Below, one piece after another: positions 10,218-21,104 of a stretch of DNA of 64,000 nucleotides. Numbering within the stretch: the stretch's first letter is position 1; each line of letters opens with the position of its first letter. The notes beneath the pieces were generated by a model. It did not search any database. It was not told the DNA's origin and saw only the letters and a list, made by a program, of their open reading frames with translations. Location of the stretch: the NCBI GenBank assembly GCA_015501585.1, contig JADNRY010000133.1, positions 1 to 64,000 of the forward strand, in the 5' to 3' direction. This stretch comes from Rhodocollybia butyracea (Eukaryota > Basidiomycota > Agaricomycetes > Agaricales > Omphalotaceae). The translations under genes and the position numbers were made by a program.

Positions 10218-12547
10218 ATGGAGAAAGACACGCTGTCGAAAGACAACGAAACACCATCGCTGCCTCGGCAGCAACAACGACAAAACGATGGCGCTGGGCA
10301 ACCAGCGCTATCTCCATCCTCTATACCGGCTCAACTGAGCAATCAGTTGATACCTAATCAACGAACGGTTGGCACGTCGATGAACCCGCCAGCACAACTT
10401 GTGTTCGGCACAGCGAACGCATATCCTGCTGAACCAGCGGGATTACAACAAGCCAGTAACATGGCAGGTACGGGGTCATCATCGATGGCCTTCAACCAGG
10501 TATCCAACAACGTTGGACACCAGTTATCGTGGACATTCCACCCTAATATAGGGTGTCGTCTTCACGAGATTTTGAACATGGGGATTTATCCTCATTGCCA
10601 AAACTTCCTCCAGCATTCGACGGAGGCATTCGTTATGGCGGACCCTAGTTAGACCGCCGCTAGTAACGCTCAAGAGGAGTACTACCGGCAACACCATCGA
10701 CACAATGTGTCAAACAACAAAAACGAATCAGCGGTGCAGCTGGCTATCCAGCTTGGCACCGCTAGCCGTGACTTATCGTCTCTTACGAGACGGTATACTG
10801 ATCTACAGCGCGACTACGATGACGCGGCACGCGCGAAATTCGCAGCCTCCAAGAGAGGTGCGACAGATACTCAGACGAGTTGGAAGGATACCGCTGGTAT
10901 TCATCCACCAGACATGGTCATGGCTCTCCTCGTTATGAGGAGGAAAGCCAGTCTGGGAAACGACAAAGGGTTGAAGCTCCGGCTTCAACCGTATTCTCGT
11001 CTAACGACGACTCAGTGTCATTTGACATTGATAGTAGCGCAGGTCCAATGGACCTGGATCCATCAACGACAGGAGCACCTGCTCCGTCTTCTTCCTACGC
11101 AGGAGCGGTACTTAGTACCAATCCTGCTTCGTCTTCTACCATTCCTCCTGAAACTCAGGAGGACGCTCCGGCAGTACTGCCAGAACTCCCTCATTGAAGG
11201 AGTGATGGTGGCTACTTTGCCACCGATGGCTGGATTCGCTACGGTGAAGATGCCAATCTCGTCGAAGTCAATGACAATCGACGACTTCCCATTTCTTATG
11301 GGATTCACACCACTCGCGAGGCTACCCTCGCTAGAGCAGAAAATCTTATATTCCCGGCTAACAGCCGAGAAGTCATCTGGTATCTTAGGATACTTCGCGA
11401 ACCCACGTTCGCAAGTAGACATGGCTACAACACCTCATGGTGTTGGACCCTATACCGGGTCTTAGACCAGGAAGTCCGATCCCTCCGAAGAGGAGATCTA
11501 ACTCACATAAGTGAGTTACAACGAACTCTGCTCGTCAACTGGTTTGAACCAGTTTTTGTATTGATTGCCCGAACTGCTAAGCAGGACAAGGCTGCTGGCA
11601 TCACTGCTGGCACTCTGGATGGAGAAAACTCCGTCCAAAAGAAGAAAAAAGGGAAAGGCCGTATGAAGCCTGCCCCTGTAGGCTGGTCCAGCAGTACTGC
11701 TGCCGGACCCTCATCCATTTGAATGGCTCCTGCGGGCACTGCACCGCGAGCCAAACTCTCACCGCCGTCCCGACATGGTACGGCTGATGCCTGGGCGGCA
11801 TATCTTGTCACCCCACAAGGGTTGACCGTGCGCCCTTCGGGCATCGTGTACCGTGAAGACGGTGCAGTAAGCGAGCGCTCCATTCGTGGATGCCAGCTGA
11901 TCAATCCCAGGCGGCCTGATCCGCCTTCTGGAACCCCTCTGGACGTATCGTCCAGATATTTGCTGTTGGCGTCGGAAATTATCCTCCGTCACCATTATTA
12001 TCGCCTTTTAGTGGCTACGGGGCGAATTACAATCGCCTCGCCTCCTCTGCCACGAACATTGTTCGCTAATTACCTCAATGGCACCATTGAGGATGTTGCC
12101 CGATTCTTTGCTGAGCAAGGAATCTCTGTTGCGGATCTCGAAGATTCCGCTTTGTATGCAGCCACCTGGCTGCAAACATTCAATCCGCGTAATGCGGAAG
12201 CAGCATTAGCCGCTTCAATACTCAGGGGACGTATGCCCCCTCATCTTCGTCTCCTTGCTGGGATCAACGATCGCTATCGTACCCTTACAGGTACAATAGA
12301 CAATCGTCCACCGGCCATCACTGATGTCCAGCTTACTCCAACGGTGGTGCCTACGGCACCGCAAGTATTCAACCCGCCGCCTGTGCCTGTGCCACAGGCT
12401 TCATCTATTGCATCGACTTTGTCGATGACAAACAACACCGCTGCTGGAGCCACTGCTCCAGCTCATTCTTCATCTGGACCTGCTCCCGCAGGACCGTCTT
12501 CATCATCTGGAGATACGTCTCCCCAGATGGATGAATCTGATGGATAG
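10218..12547 (+). pseudogene. extra 3' open frame of the gypsy element, unknown function (broken)
   Basis: The region between chromodomain and 3' LTR carries ~2.3 kb of coding-like sequence. One frame runs from ATG 10218 (or 10068) to about 10860 with one TAG at 10650; it then shifts by one base to the frame running about 10860-12547, interrupted only by TGA at 11195 and 11720, both explicable as CGA. Removing these lesions leaves roughly 775 codons. Composition: Gln/Pro/Ser-rich start, a possible coiled coil (LSSLTRRYTDLQRDYDDAAR), an acidic segment with DSVSFDIDSS, a more ordered middle (about 11240-11560), a lysine-rich patch (KKKKGKGR), and a final ~270-residue part ending in Ser/Pro/Ala-rich tail. 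I recognise no envelope, RNase H or other domain. Position matches the env or additional ORF slot of LTR elements. Confidence 0.65.
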
Positions 12548-12620
12548 TCCCCCCAGTAATACGTCTTATTGGGGATTTATCCCATCATATCGTTCGATTA
12601 GTACCCTAGGTACTAATCTA

Positions 12621-12631
12621 GTGGGGGAGGG
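12621..12631 (+). promoter_or_regulatory. polypurine tract
   Basis: GTGGGGGAGGG lies immediately before the TGTAACGCC start of the 3' LTR, the expected position of the plus-strand primer. Confidence 0.85.
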
Positions 12632-12888
12632 TGTAACGCCTCCTCCCCATCTTGCCTGATTCCCTTCTGGCCGCGCCTTATGGCGCGGCCTTAACTTTTG
12701 TCGCATCGCGACTCTTATCTTATCTTATCTTACGATTAGATATCATTTCTATTCTATTCATTTCGATTACTATAACTAGTCGAATTACATAAATTACTGT
12801 AGTTCTTCTACACTACCAGTACACAATCGCATAGCCTTTGTCGTGCTCTTTTGTGTGAACGTAAGACTCTTGCCTAAGGGCGTTATAC
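12632..12888 (+). repeat. 3' LTR of the gypsy element
   Basis: Starts TGTAACGCC and ends GGCGTTATA(C), giving a near-perfect terminal inverted repeat. About 257 bp. Contains a short TCTTA tandem (12714-12732). Its last ~62 bp match the 5' remnant at 2308-2370. Confidence 0.85.
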
Positions 12889-12985
12889 CTACCAACCCCA
12901 GGAAAAGACCAACCTGACCTAGGTCATGACCTAATTCCCAGGTCATGACCTAAATCCCAAGGTCATGACCTAGCTGCCCGGGTTT
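12889..12985. repeat. AGGTCATGACCT repeat cluster
   Basis: Three copies of (A)GGTCATGACCT at about 12921, 12941 and 12961 within ~60 bp. The same 12-bp self-complementary core borders the palindrome at 29 and 2306 and recurs at about 49876 and 50348. The gypsy element therefore sits between repeats of this type. Confidence 0.75.
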
Positions 12986-13293
12986 TGCCTAGGTTTTTGA
13001 GTCTTTTTAGTAAGGTCAATGTAACAAAAGTGTAGACTAATAAGACCAAATATGTGGGTGACTGAACTGTTTGCTTTTTTCTTCTTTCTGCTGCCTTCCG
13101 AGTCCTTGTTCTTCACTGGGCCTCCCAACAAAACCTTCGCATTCTCGAGCCTCTCTATCTCTGCAATTAGAGCATAGGTCAAGGCCATTTGATTGTCATC
13201 CCAAGGTATTTGCGGTGCTCTGGCCTTTTTTGCCGGTTCTTTTGCACTGTCATCTTCTTCAGCCATGAAGCGTTCAGTTAAAAAAAAGTGCAA
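12970..13293 (-). CDS. hypothetical small protein, possible Myb/SANT-like fragment
   Basis: A 107-codon frame; a second ATG at 13266 gives an ~98-residue product. It begins acidic and basic (MAEEDDSAKEPAKKARAPQ), then has IPWDDNQMALTYALIAEIERL and a lysine-rich stretch. The W-D-D-x-Q-M pattern near the start recalls Myb/SANT-like DNA-binding domains of fungal transposon proteins, but only the first helix is visible. Probably a gene fragment; function not established. Confidence 0.3.
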   Translation of the reverse strand: MHFFLTERFMAEEDDSAKEPAKKARAPQIPWDDNQMALTYALIAEIERLENAKVLLGGPVKNKDSEGSRKKKKANSSVTHIFGLISLHFCYIDLTKKTQKPRQNPGS

Positions 13294-14290
13294 CGGTCCG
13301 TGGAGGTCACCCAGTGGTCACACTGGGATAACGGGGGTCACAATTTCCAAATCCTTTTGAAATCATTTATATGAAAGTTTATTCAGAATTTCACCGAACT
13401 TTGAGTGTCCCTATTCTCATAGTATAAAGGCCCTGCTAATGCCTTGTAATCACTTCAGGGCTTGTATTAACTTGTATCGGCTTGTAATCTTGTGAACCTT
13501 GTATGCGCTTGTGACCATTCAGTAAAAAACAAGTGCATACAAGGTGCGCCAACCTTGCAAGCTATGCGCAGCTTGTATGGCCTTGTTCCCCCTTGTCACC
13601 ACATACGGTTGGCCTACTCTTTCGCTGATGCGGGCCAAAGGACAGCAGGATGGGATTTGTTTCTGGAGTAGAACTATTAGGTGAGTGATCCTTCATAGTG
13701 CTGGGACCTCTCTGAAGAACGTTCTTTCCCTTTTCCTTCATAGGTCTGTCTTTACTGTAACACCTCTTTCGCATGGCCCTGTGTAGAAGTAGTCAGCCAT
13801 ACAGAGATTGTTGCTCGGACTCCGGATACTTATTCCCAAAATGACAGGCTTCCTCGGGTAAACGTTGCAAAAATATCCCAGTTTATGGTAGGCATTGGCA
13901 TGTAGATTATACCCATCTCAAGATTGAATACTGCAAGTTTTTGTTGCTTCTGACTCACTGGAGCCATTTGAGGGACAAGGGGATGATGAGTTGGAGAATG
14001 AGTTGCTGGACCTGACCATTAATAGGATTTCTGGAGAAAGGGTGAGTATTAAGCATTTGTTCTTATTGCTTTCAGGACAACTCGTATGAAGCTAACAAGC
14101 TGCGCAGGTGCAGCTACCATGTCACAGCTACTGATTGCCTCTAAATAATCGCTGGGCATCTAAGTGGTCAATTTCTTTGGTAGGGTAACCAGGCAAGGTC
14201 ACCAGATTTCCACTTCATCTGGAATAGTGCGTTTGACCTCATTCTGGAGTGGGCAACTACTGTATAGTTACGACCACAAGTTCGCGTAAT
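13294..14290. other. no clear gene; CTTGTA-rich tract and one possible exon
   Basis: 13440-13610 is rich in CTTGTA/CTTGTG words. 13938-14041 (+) reads as an acidic open segment (SDSLEPFEGQGDDELENELL) followed directly by a GTGAGT donor, so it might be an isolated exon. Otherwise nothing recognisable. Confidence 0.3.
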
Positions 14291-14950
14291 GCGTAACACT
14301 ACCCCCCCGAGCCAAGGTACTTTGGAAATCGTAACGCATAGCCCCGATACATGAACTAGTCATTTCTCAAGCATAACAGCGCTCATAATAGGTGCTAAAA
14401 TAAGTATTCATCACTTTTTCCTCCCACCTTCATCAACCTCCAGGTCATGGGTGTATACCCAGTCTTTTTCCTGAAGTCTTCTCGTCGCTGTCTGAAGCCG
14501 CCCTAGCTCCTCCCTTTTCTCCTCCACTTCCGCCTCAGTTATACCTGGAACTGCGATATTGTTACGCGATTTGGCGGCATTGGCGAACTAACTTTGGACA
14601 TCGTAACGCATAACATCAGGCGCCGAACTATGAAATATTGAGTTTGCAGCGTAACACATAACATACCACAAACTTATGGTCATAACCATACAGTATGTGA
14701 GCAACAGCGCACTCCTTCAGCTTCGCCAAATTGGCTCTTTGTGTCTCAAGTTGCCATGGAAAGAGACAGTCATCATTTGGGATGTGAATCCTCGATAATG
14801 ACGGGGAAAACACGTTGTGGACACCTCGTTGCTTCAATCTAGAGGGTAGGTCCATTTTGAAGGTAGAGTTTCCGAAGTCCTTCAGTATCTTGCATGGTCC
14901 AATAAACTTCGGTACTAATTTCCTTGCGTATCCTTTAGGAAAGAAGGATT
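14291..14950 (-). pseudogene. 3' end of a second gypsy element: integrase C-terminus, polypurine tract and LTR start
   Basis: On the minus strand, from about 14950 down, an open frame reads RKLVPKFIGPCKILKDFGNS then DLPSRLKQRGVHNVF and SRIHIPNDDCLFP, the standard C-terminal integrase block of fungal Ty3/gypsy elements. ECAVAHILYGYDHKF after it resembles the start of a chromodomain. A further open segment (minus, 14547-14411) reads ITEAEVEEKREELG to DLEVDEGGRKK and stop. A G-rich polypurine tract (minus strand, about 14308-14301) precedes TGTTACGC at 14298, a plausible LTR start. The rest of the element is missing. Confidence 0.75.
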
Positions 14951-16718
14951 AACCGGCGCGGTACCGTTAAGGAACAGCCGGGGTCTGCACAACACACATC
15001 GCGCCATATGTGTGCCGCAGATGCACACAATCAGCCCTGCTGTGGTATGGTGAAGCCAATAAATGTTATATTCTTAGTGGAGATATTAGTGATGCAAAGA
15101 CCCCCATTTCTCTTGTGCTCTGCTGCCAAAGCCTTCTTTGCTGCACAATGCTCCTTGGCCCCCGTCTGCCATCCGTAATAATCCCAGTATATAATATGCA
15201 GGCGCTTACGCTCCTTCTCTCAAATTGCCACACAGCCGGGGCAAAACACTTGCACTCGTCGACAATGAATATGGTAAGAGGAGGGGATTCTGTGTCAAGG
15301 CAATGAATGTTGCGCGCATCTCCCCAATCAGCAAAAGTGAATTTATGCTTGAGGTCCTCGCCATTAAAATCCTTTGTTCAACTCTTGTGATGGACAGTAT
15401 ACCAGGTAATAAGACGGCGACTGCAAGGATCATAATCAATGAAGTGATGGACTTGCTGGGGGGAATAAATGGTATGGGGAATGATCCCGTCGATTTTGCC
15501 ACAGCCGAGAGTCTCGAATTTTTGAAAAGGGGAAGCGCGTGCTTTTGAGTGTTTCAGTGGCATAGGCGGGCATAGGGAATGAGATTGCTGAATAAAATTC
15601 AAAACCATTGTAGGATTGGCTTGACACGCTCAAAATTGAAAAGCGTATCTACATTGTATGGACTAGCGCCCGTATTAACAACGCCCATGCTGTCAGCGTT
15701 GACAGGCGGCGAAGTCGAGAGTTTATTGAGACTTTCTTCTTCACCATGATCTGTTGGCAACTGTTTTCAAGCAGAGAGTCTTATGGTGAGTTTTTTCTTT
15801 GTTCTTTTCTAGTCTCTGTTCACTATTCACAATAGTAGAATAATCACTTGAATTTAAATTGTTCAAATTTGCAGATTCAGTGGTTTTAGAAGCACTCAGT
15901 GTACTCCTGCCCTCCTGGACCAGCACACGCGGTCCAAGGACACAAAATTGATATTTTCCCTGAGCAGAAAAACATATCAGGACAATCCAAAATCGGTACT
16001 GGCAACCACTAGGTGATGACACCGGGTACGAGGCATCGAAACCGAGTGCAGAGCCAGATGTCCATCTTCAGATTTGGCATCAAAGATTGTGGGTTCCAAT
16101 TGAGCTCGAACACTCCCCAGTGCATCACCGATTCATGTCCACAAGAGTGCATCAGAAACAACATTTGTCTCAGGAACGTACCCAGACACCTCTTTTGCAG
16201 TATCCATGTACAAGCATAGGGTTCTAAGTTCCTGTACTCATCCGCCGTTTAACTACACAGTGGTAGCAAAGTCTCAGGGTTTGATTTGCTTTCACCATCC
16301 CCGCCTTTTGTATTGGAATCCGAGCACTCTTGCCAGAGGTTGGCTTCTCCGAAATCAACCTCATACTCGGACGCTGGGTCCGGTACTATATCTCAAGCTG
16401 GAAACCAAGCAATGAAGTGGTAGTTCATCATCACCGGTCCAGATAAATTTGGAATACCCCAAGTTCGACGATAGCCACAGTGTGCTATCCTCAGACTCAA
16501 AATCGCTTCCAGGCAATAGGTAAGATAGTTCAATGCTTCCCTTGGAGGTAAACACGATCCTCCTTGGCAATTCATCCTTGCTTACAATACTGATTTGTCT
16601 GCATTACAAATTGGTGGTATTTCTCCGCATTCGCTGCACCATCATATTTCTCCGGGTTAGGAAGTCTGGTACGTGGTCAAGAATCCCTAGATTTGCGCTT
16701 ACACTTCTTATCCTTTCA
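14951..16718. other. no recognised gene
   Basis: Contains a 107-codon + frame at 15225-15548 of unknown nature and scattered short frames. No domain, repeat family or splice pattern I can name. A minus frame at 16361-16570 (SDFESEDSTLWL) may continue the Gag-like fragment next to it. Confidence 0.3.
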
Positions 16719-17058
16719 TCAAGCAGAACAAGTACTTTTATGCTTATGTCCCCCGCCACGATGGTGCCTAGAGGAAGAAGCACTAGAAGTATCAGAGTCC
16801 AGACAAAGACTCCGAATCAGACTCCGAGCTGCACGGGCCATCAGGGCCACCCGAAGGTGAGCTAGATGACTCACCGTCAGAGCTGGAATCAGAGCTTGAA
16901 GAATCCGAAGGTATGCGATGAACTCTTCTACCAGAGGAGGAGACCTTCTTACAGTCGTCCTCTGTTGTTTCAATCACACGCGCAATAATACTATTACACG
17001 GGAGTTGCTTCACTGGCTGCGCAGACTTGCGGTCTTCACAATGCAAGTAGTATGGCAA
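16719..17058 (-). pseudogene. Ser/Asp-rich low-complexity fragment, possibly Gag-like
   Basis: A minus frame reads a dense Ser/Asp/Gly run (PSDSSSSDSSSDGESSSSP) followed by a His/Arg/Lys patch (RHHRGGGHKHK, in the overlapping frame). Acidic serine runs followed by basic patches are common in Gag proteins of fungal LTR elements, but no zinc knuckle or capsid domain is visible. Assignment is tentative. Confidence 0.3.
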
Positions 17059-17232
17059 ATTAAGCTAGCTTCCCACTTAATATATTTAATTCTGAGGTCT
17101 AGCGAGCTTTGAGTCCCAGCAGCAACAAGTCCTATATTCATGGTCGGCTGCGATACCCACTAAGTAGGAGTGCACTGCCAGCGACCGTGAGCGCTCTGAC
17201 CGCAGGACTTGGCAAATTCTGGCACAAGAGCA

Positions 17233-17302
17233 TAACCACATCAATATTGATCAACGTAACAGCCACTAACCACATCAATATTGATCAACGTAACAGCCAC
17301 GT
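17233..17302. repeat. two tandem copies of a ~35-bp unit
   Basis: AACCACATCAATATTGATCA plus ACGTAACAGCCAC is repeated twice back to back. A diverged single version lies at about 36335-36385 in the related CACTA-end region. Confidence 0.75.
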
Positions 17303-18325
17303 CAATGAGCCCCTGCTCTGCTTCGTTGAATGCCATCTCCCTCACTGTCTATAATCACGCTGTTCTTAGGAAATTGTCGCATTGGGCTCATCGGACTCGG
17401 AGGGTCTTTTGTTATCCTTGAAATTGTGACCAGTGGTTTGGTGAGTCACTCCATACTTGGAACAATGTAGAATTCTCAAATCTTTTGGCTTCTCATTACG
17501 CTCTCATCAGATCTCTGAGCTTCCATGCGGTGCTTCACCGTTACGCATTACCTATGCCATCTTCGACGCTTGTGCTCCACTCGCCCACATATTATCATGA
17601 ACAATAATTTTGATTCCAAGCTTGTCTAACTCCATGCCATAACCTTTGCCATCCATGTCCATTCTGCCACCATCAAAATCCATCTTATACTTTCTGAGTT
17701 CATCCAGGAGCTTGTCAGGGCAACCCGGATATCCATTATTCTCAGATTCTCAGCAGCCAAACAGAGCAATGGCTATAGCTATCCAACCGTTAGTTTCTCT
17801 CATCAGCGCAATGACCGGTGTGCACAACATACTCCTCTGCATGGTACAACAGTTTGAACACACTACCGGCGGCATTGCTCCACCAGCATTTGCACTCGCA
17901 ATTCCCCTCTTCCCTTCATTCGATTTTTCCTAGCCAAGCCTCGAATGCCCTATACCTACCTCTCCAATCATATGCCCCTCCGTTTACCTTCACATCCACA
18001 TCTGCAGGGCAGCATTGGAGATCATGCATCTCTTTCGTTGGCATAGTCCCCTGGGCAAGGAACCCGCCTTCCACATCCGCAACAGAAACATTGTTTCAAG
18101 ATTGAAAACGCGGATGCTCCTCCGGGAATGCCCTCCCAGAGTCTAAAGGGTGCGTGTTTCGTCTTAAACCCTCCTCTTTTGTCTCTGCATCTCCCGTTCC
18201 CTTCGCTCCTCTGGTTAACGTTGCTGGCGGCTGGATAGTCTTGAGATAGTGCCAGCCGCCAGTGAACGCATTGTAGGCCGCTTGAGTCACAGGTTATGGA
18301 TTGTCCTCTCCCCGATCGCCACCCC

Positions 18326-18481
18326 TGGTCCCTCAGTTCAACGCCCGGCCTCTCCAGGGGACCTGATAGGTTCTTACCTCAACGACAATGCATGCGTGCA
18401 TAAGCCCCGGTCCCTCAGTTCAACGCCCGGCCTCTCCAGGGGACCTGATACATTCTTACCTCGACAACAATGTGCATAAGT
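18326..18481. repeat. ~78-bp tandem duplication
   Basis: Two adjacent units sharing GGTCCCTCAGTTCAACGCCC and CTCTCCAGGGGACCTGATA, then TTCTTACCTC and CATAAG. Lies inside the CACTA-like copy A; copy B has only one diverged equivalent. Confidence 0.8.
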
Positions 18482-19369
18482 CCCGAGAGCCAAACCTCCT
18501 CCTATGCGCAAGGCCTTGACCTCGCTTCTTGGCTTTCGGGTAGTAAGGCCCGTCCCCCAGTCTCTTACGTTGTCTCTGTCCTCACCTAATGCCTATCCGG
18601 CTACCATTCCAATGACGGTATTTGCCGCGCTATCAATTTTGCTGCTAATCCTAACGTTCTTATTCTCACCAGTGGCCACGCCAGACCCCACGCTGTTATG
18701 AAAACCTCCACCAGCCCATTCTCTGCACTTACATTTGGTAAATCCCTTCTGAACGATTCATGGTTCGCTATGCTTGCCAGTTCGAACTGAACTGGTTGTG
18801 TGTGCGCTTATTAGTTCTCCTAGCATCATTCAAGGATTGTCCTTGATCACCAACCCAATTCCAGGCACGTTCTTCCCCCGCATGGAAGGTAGTAGGAACA
18901 CTCTCTAACCCTCGGTTCTAGCTTACGGAGGCGCCTGTTCTTACAGTTCGCACCATCCTTTCTTCAAGTGGTAAGATTTGCATATCTCTTTGTTCCATCC
19001 TCCTAATCAGTACCTATATGTGAGGTTGTCTCTTAGCATCTTCATTCTATACCTTGTGATTATTAGGTACAATGTCATGATAAGTTATTTTCGCTTTGCC
19101 TATGGTAATCGTTCTCACCGTATTTCTCTTGTTCTTGTAGGTCCAATCATGAACGTATGTACATTCTTGCTTAGCTTCGGAGACCATTGATTAGTTTTTT
19201 ATGTGGTAGCCTCAATTGAGCGTAATGTTCGAGTGCAAGCAAGCGTAAGTTTCTGTTCATGCGCTTGATCTCTTTAGTAGTATCTGTAGTAAATATACTT
19301 TTACTAATATACAAGGCCCTTCGAAAGCACTTGAAACCCATTGAAGTGATGGTGTAAGACCCTCTAAAT

Positions 19370-19917
19370 GATTGTTATACTGACTCAGAATGCTTGTCCA
19401 AGACACTTAAAAAGAGTGTCCAAGACAGTCCAAATGACTGTTATAAGCACTCAGAGTGATTGATAGAAATCCCAATGATTGTCTGAAGACACTGTGACCC
19501 ATTTCCAAGAACAATCATTTAGACTGTCCTGAACAGTCAATATGAGTGTCTCATACCATCATTTGGAGTGTTTTTGACAATGATTTAGATAGCTCAGAAC
19601 TATTAAATAGAGTGGTTCAGACTATCATATTGAAAGGTTAGGACAATCATTGAAAGTAGTTCAGGCAATCATTAAGATGAGTTCAGACAATCAATAAGAT
19701 TGGTTCAAACAATCAATATAAAGGTATAAGACAATCTTTTTCAGTAACCTGGACAATCATTAAGGTTGATTCAAACAATCAATTTAAAGGTATAAGACAA
19801 TCTTTTTAAGTAAAGTGGACAGTCATTAAGAATGATTCAGACAATCAATAGGAGTGCAAGACAATCATTTAGATTGTGTTTTGGACAATAAAATTAATTT
19901 GTTTCCTTCCCATAGTG
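19370..19917. repeat. subterminal ACAATCATT repeat field
   Basis: Dozens of AGACAATCATT-type words, direct and inverted, at ~20-30 bp spacing. In CACTA elements such arrays bind the transposase. The same field, in the same order, is at 37790-38345. Confidence 0.75.
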
Positions 19918-20735
19918 CATCAGCACGTACATTTGATTGTATTCTAATAGCCTATACTCCTACTGCAGCTTACTGTCCCTCAAATTTTTCATGAAATTTT
20001 TGCTTCACTAATCTAAGTACATGAGTAGGGTCAGGGATTTTCTTTATTTATAATTGCCCATTGAAATTTGAGCAATCAGAATTCAGAAGGTTTTTCAAAA
20101 CCTCAGGGATAGAACTATCTTCAGAATCATGATCTTTGCCTGATGGCAGCCTGAAAAAGGAAGGACCCTACAAAACAGGACCAAGTTGGGACCAAGTACA
20201 TCTAACATACTGTATGGCTCTAGATAGTGAGGGACCCAGAGCCCATTATCTTCAAATTCCAACATACTTATTTATCAGGCAGGTTAGAATTGATAAGGAC
20301 TCAGAAAATGTGAATAGTAGAATTGAAGTATAGGTGACTGGAAGAATCAACAACCTAACCTCTCTTGAAAAGTTCTGTAGAAACAGCGGTCAGTCAATAG
20401 ATGGTCGACAGCATACTCACCTAGAGTGTGTGGAAGTTACAGGAGATGTAAGAGTGCTTGTTGAGAGCAGAACAAGTGTCCAGACAAATTGTAGGATTCT
20501 TGGTTATTGTTACAGGAAAATATCTACAGTATTTATACTACAGAATATAATAAACCCTATAACAATGTATGGGTCTACTTGAGTCGTACTGCTAAACATA
20601 GTGCATATACATGTGCATAATGTACCCTAGAAGATGGAGTCCGTATGGTAATTCTATAGGTATTGTTCATAGGTACTGCAAGGCAGCGTACAAGCTATGT
20701 ATCATAAGACTAATAGCGAATGGCATAATTGACTA
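19918..20735. other. no recognised gene
   Basis: AT-rich. Two short adjacent + frames (20136-20582) have no recognisable domain. 20715-20738 (AGCGAATGGCATAATTGACT plus ACAT) is identical to 57112-57135 and ends at the start of the next repeat. Confidence 0.4.
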
Positions 20736-20738
20736 CAT

Positions 20739-21065
20739 TGGGAAAAGTCTAAAATACTTAAGTTGACTTGAGTACTTATCCCAACTTCAGGTTGACTTGA
20801 GTTAACTTGGGTAGATATGCCAACTTCAGGTTGGCTTGAGTAACCTGAGCTGACTTAAGTATAAGGCCAATTCAAGCACCAACTTCAGGTTGACTGGAGT
20901 TAACATGAGTTAACTTAAGCACATATGCAAACTTCTGGTTGACTTCAGGTTGACTTAAGTTAACCTGAGTTGGCTTGAGTATAAGGCCTACTCAAGCCCC
21001 AACTTTGAGTTGACTCAAGTTAGCCTGAGTTGACCTGAGAATATATGTCAACCTCAGGTTAAATT
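20739..21065. repeat. GTTGACTTGAGTTAAC repeat block (copy 1)
   Basis: Begins GGGAAAAGTCTAAAAT and continues as about ten degenerate copies of TTGACTTGAGTTAACCTGAG with ACTTCAGGTTGACTT interspersed. The same arrangement starts at 34457 inside the copia integrase. Looks like one end of a DNA transposon with subterminal repeats; no opposite end seen. Confidence 0.65.
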
Positions 21066-21104
21066 TGTACAATGTCTGTATGCATGTACAAGGGCCATTA
21101 GCAT

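Larger units (their letters stand above)
2307..12888 (+). mobile_element. Ty3/gypsy chromovirus-like LTR retrotransposon, 5' LTR truncated
   Basis: Order on the + strand: LTR remnant, leader, gag, zinc knuckle and protease, RT, RNase H, integrase, chromodomain, extra 3' open frame, polypurine tract, 3' LTR. RT before integrase, with a chromodomain after integrase, is the chromovirus arrangement of Metaviridae. The 3' LTR (12632-12888) is about 257 bp, but only its last ~62 bp survive on the 5' side (2308-2370), joined directly to the palindrome. No target-site duplication can be read. Coding frames carry several stops and single-base frameshifts, so this copy is not autonomous. Confidence 0.93.
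17303..19917. mobile_element. CACTA-like element, right-terminal region (copy A)
   Basis: Non-coding sequence homologous, with divergence, to 36330-38362. Shared blocks include CTGTCTATAATCACGC (17345 / 36412), CCATGCGGTGCTTCAC (17524 / 36487) and a CT-rich block followed by TAGTGCCAGCCGC (18246 / 37259). The last ~550 bp are packed with ACAATCATT/AGACAATC words in both orientations, the subterminal repeats typical of CACTA elements. It ends at 19917 with TTCCTTCCCATAGTG, a one-mismatch version of the CACTACGGGAAGGAA terminus in reverse. Confidence 0.65.

Noticed and set aside
16013..16415. Small + strand frames near 16-16.4 kb
   Set aside because: No start context, splice signals or recognisable motif.
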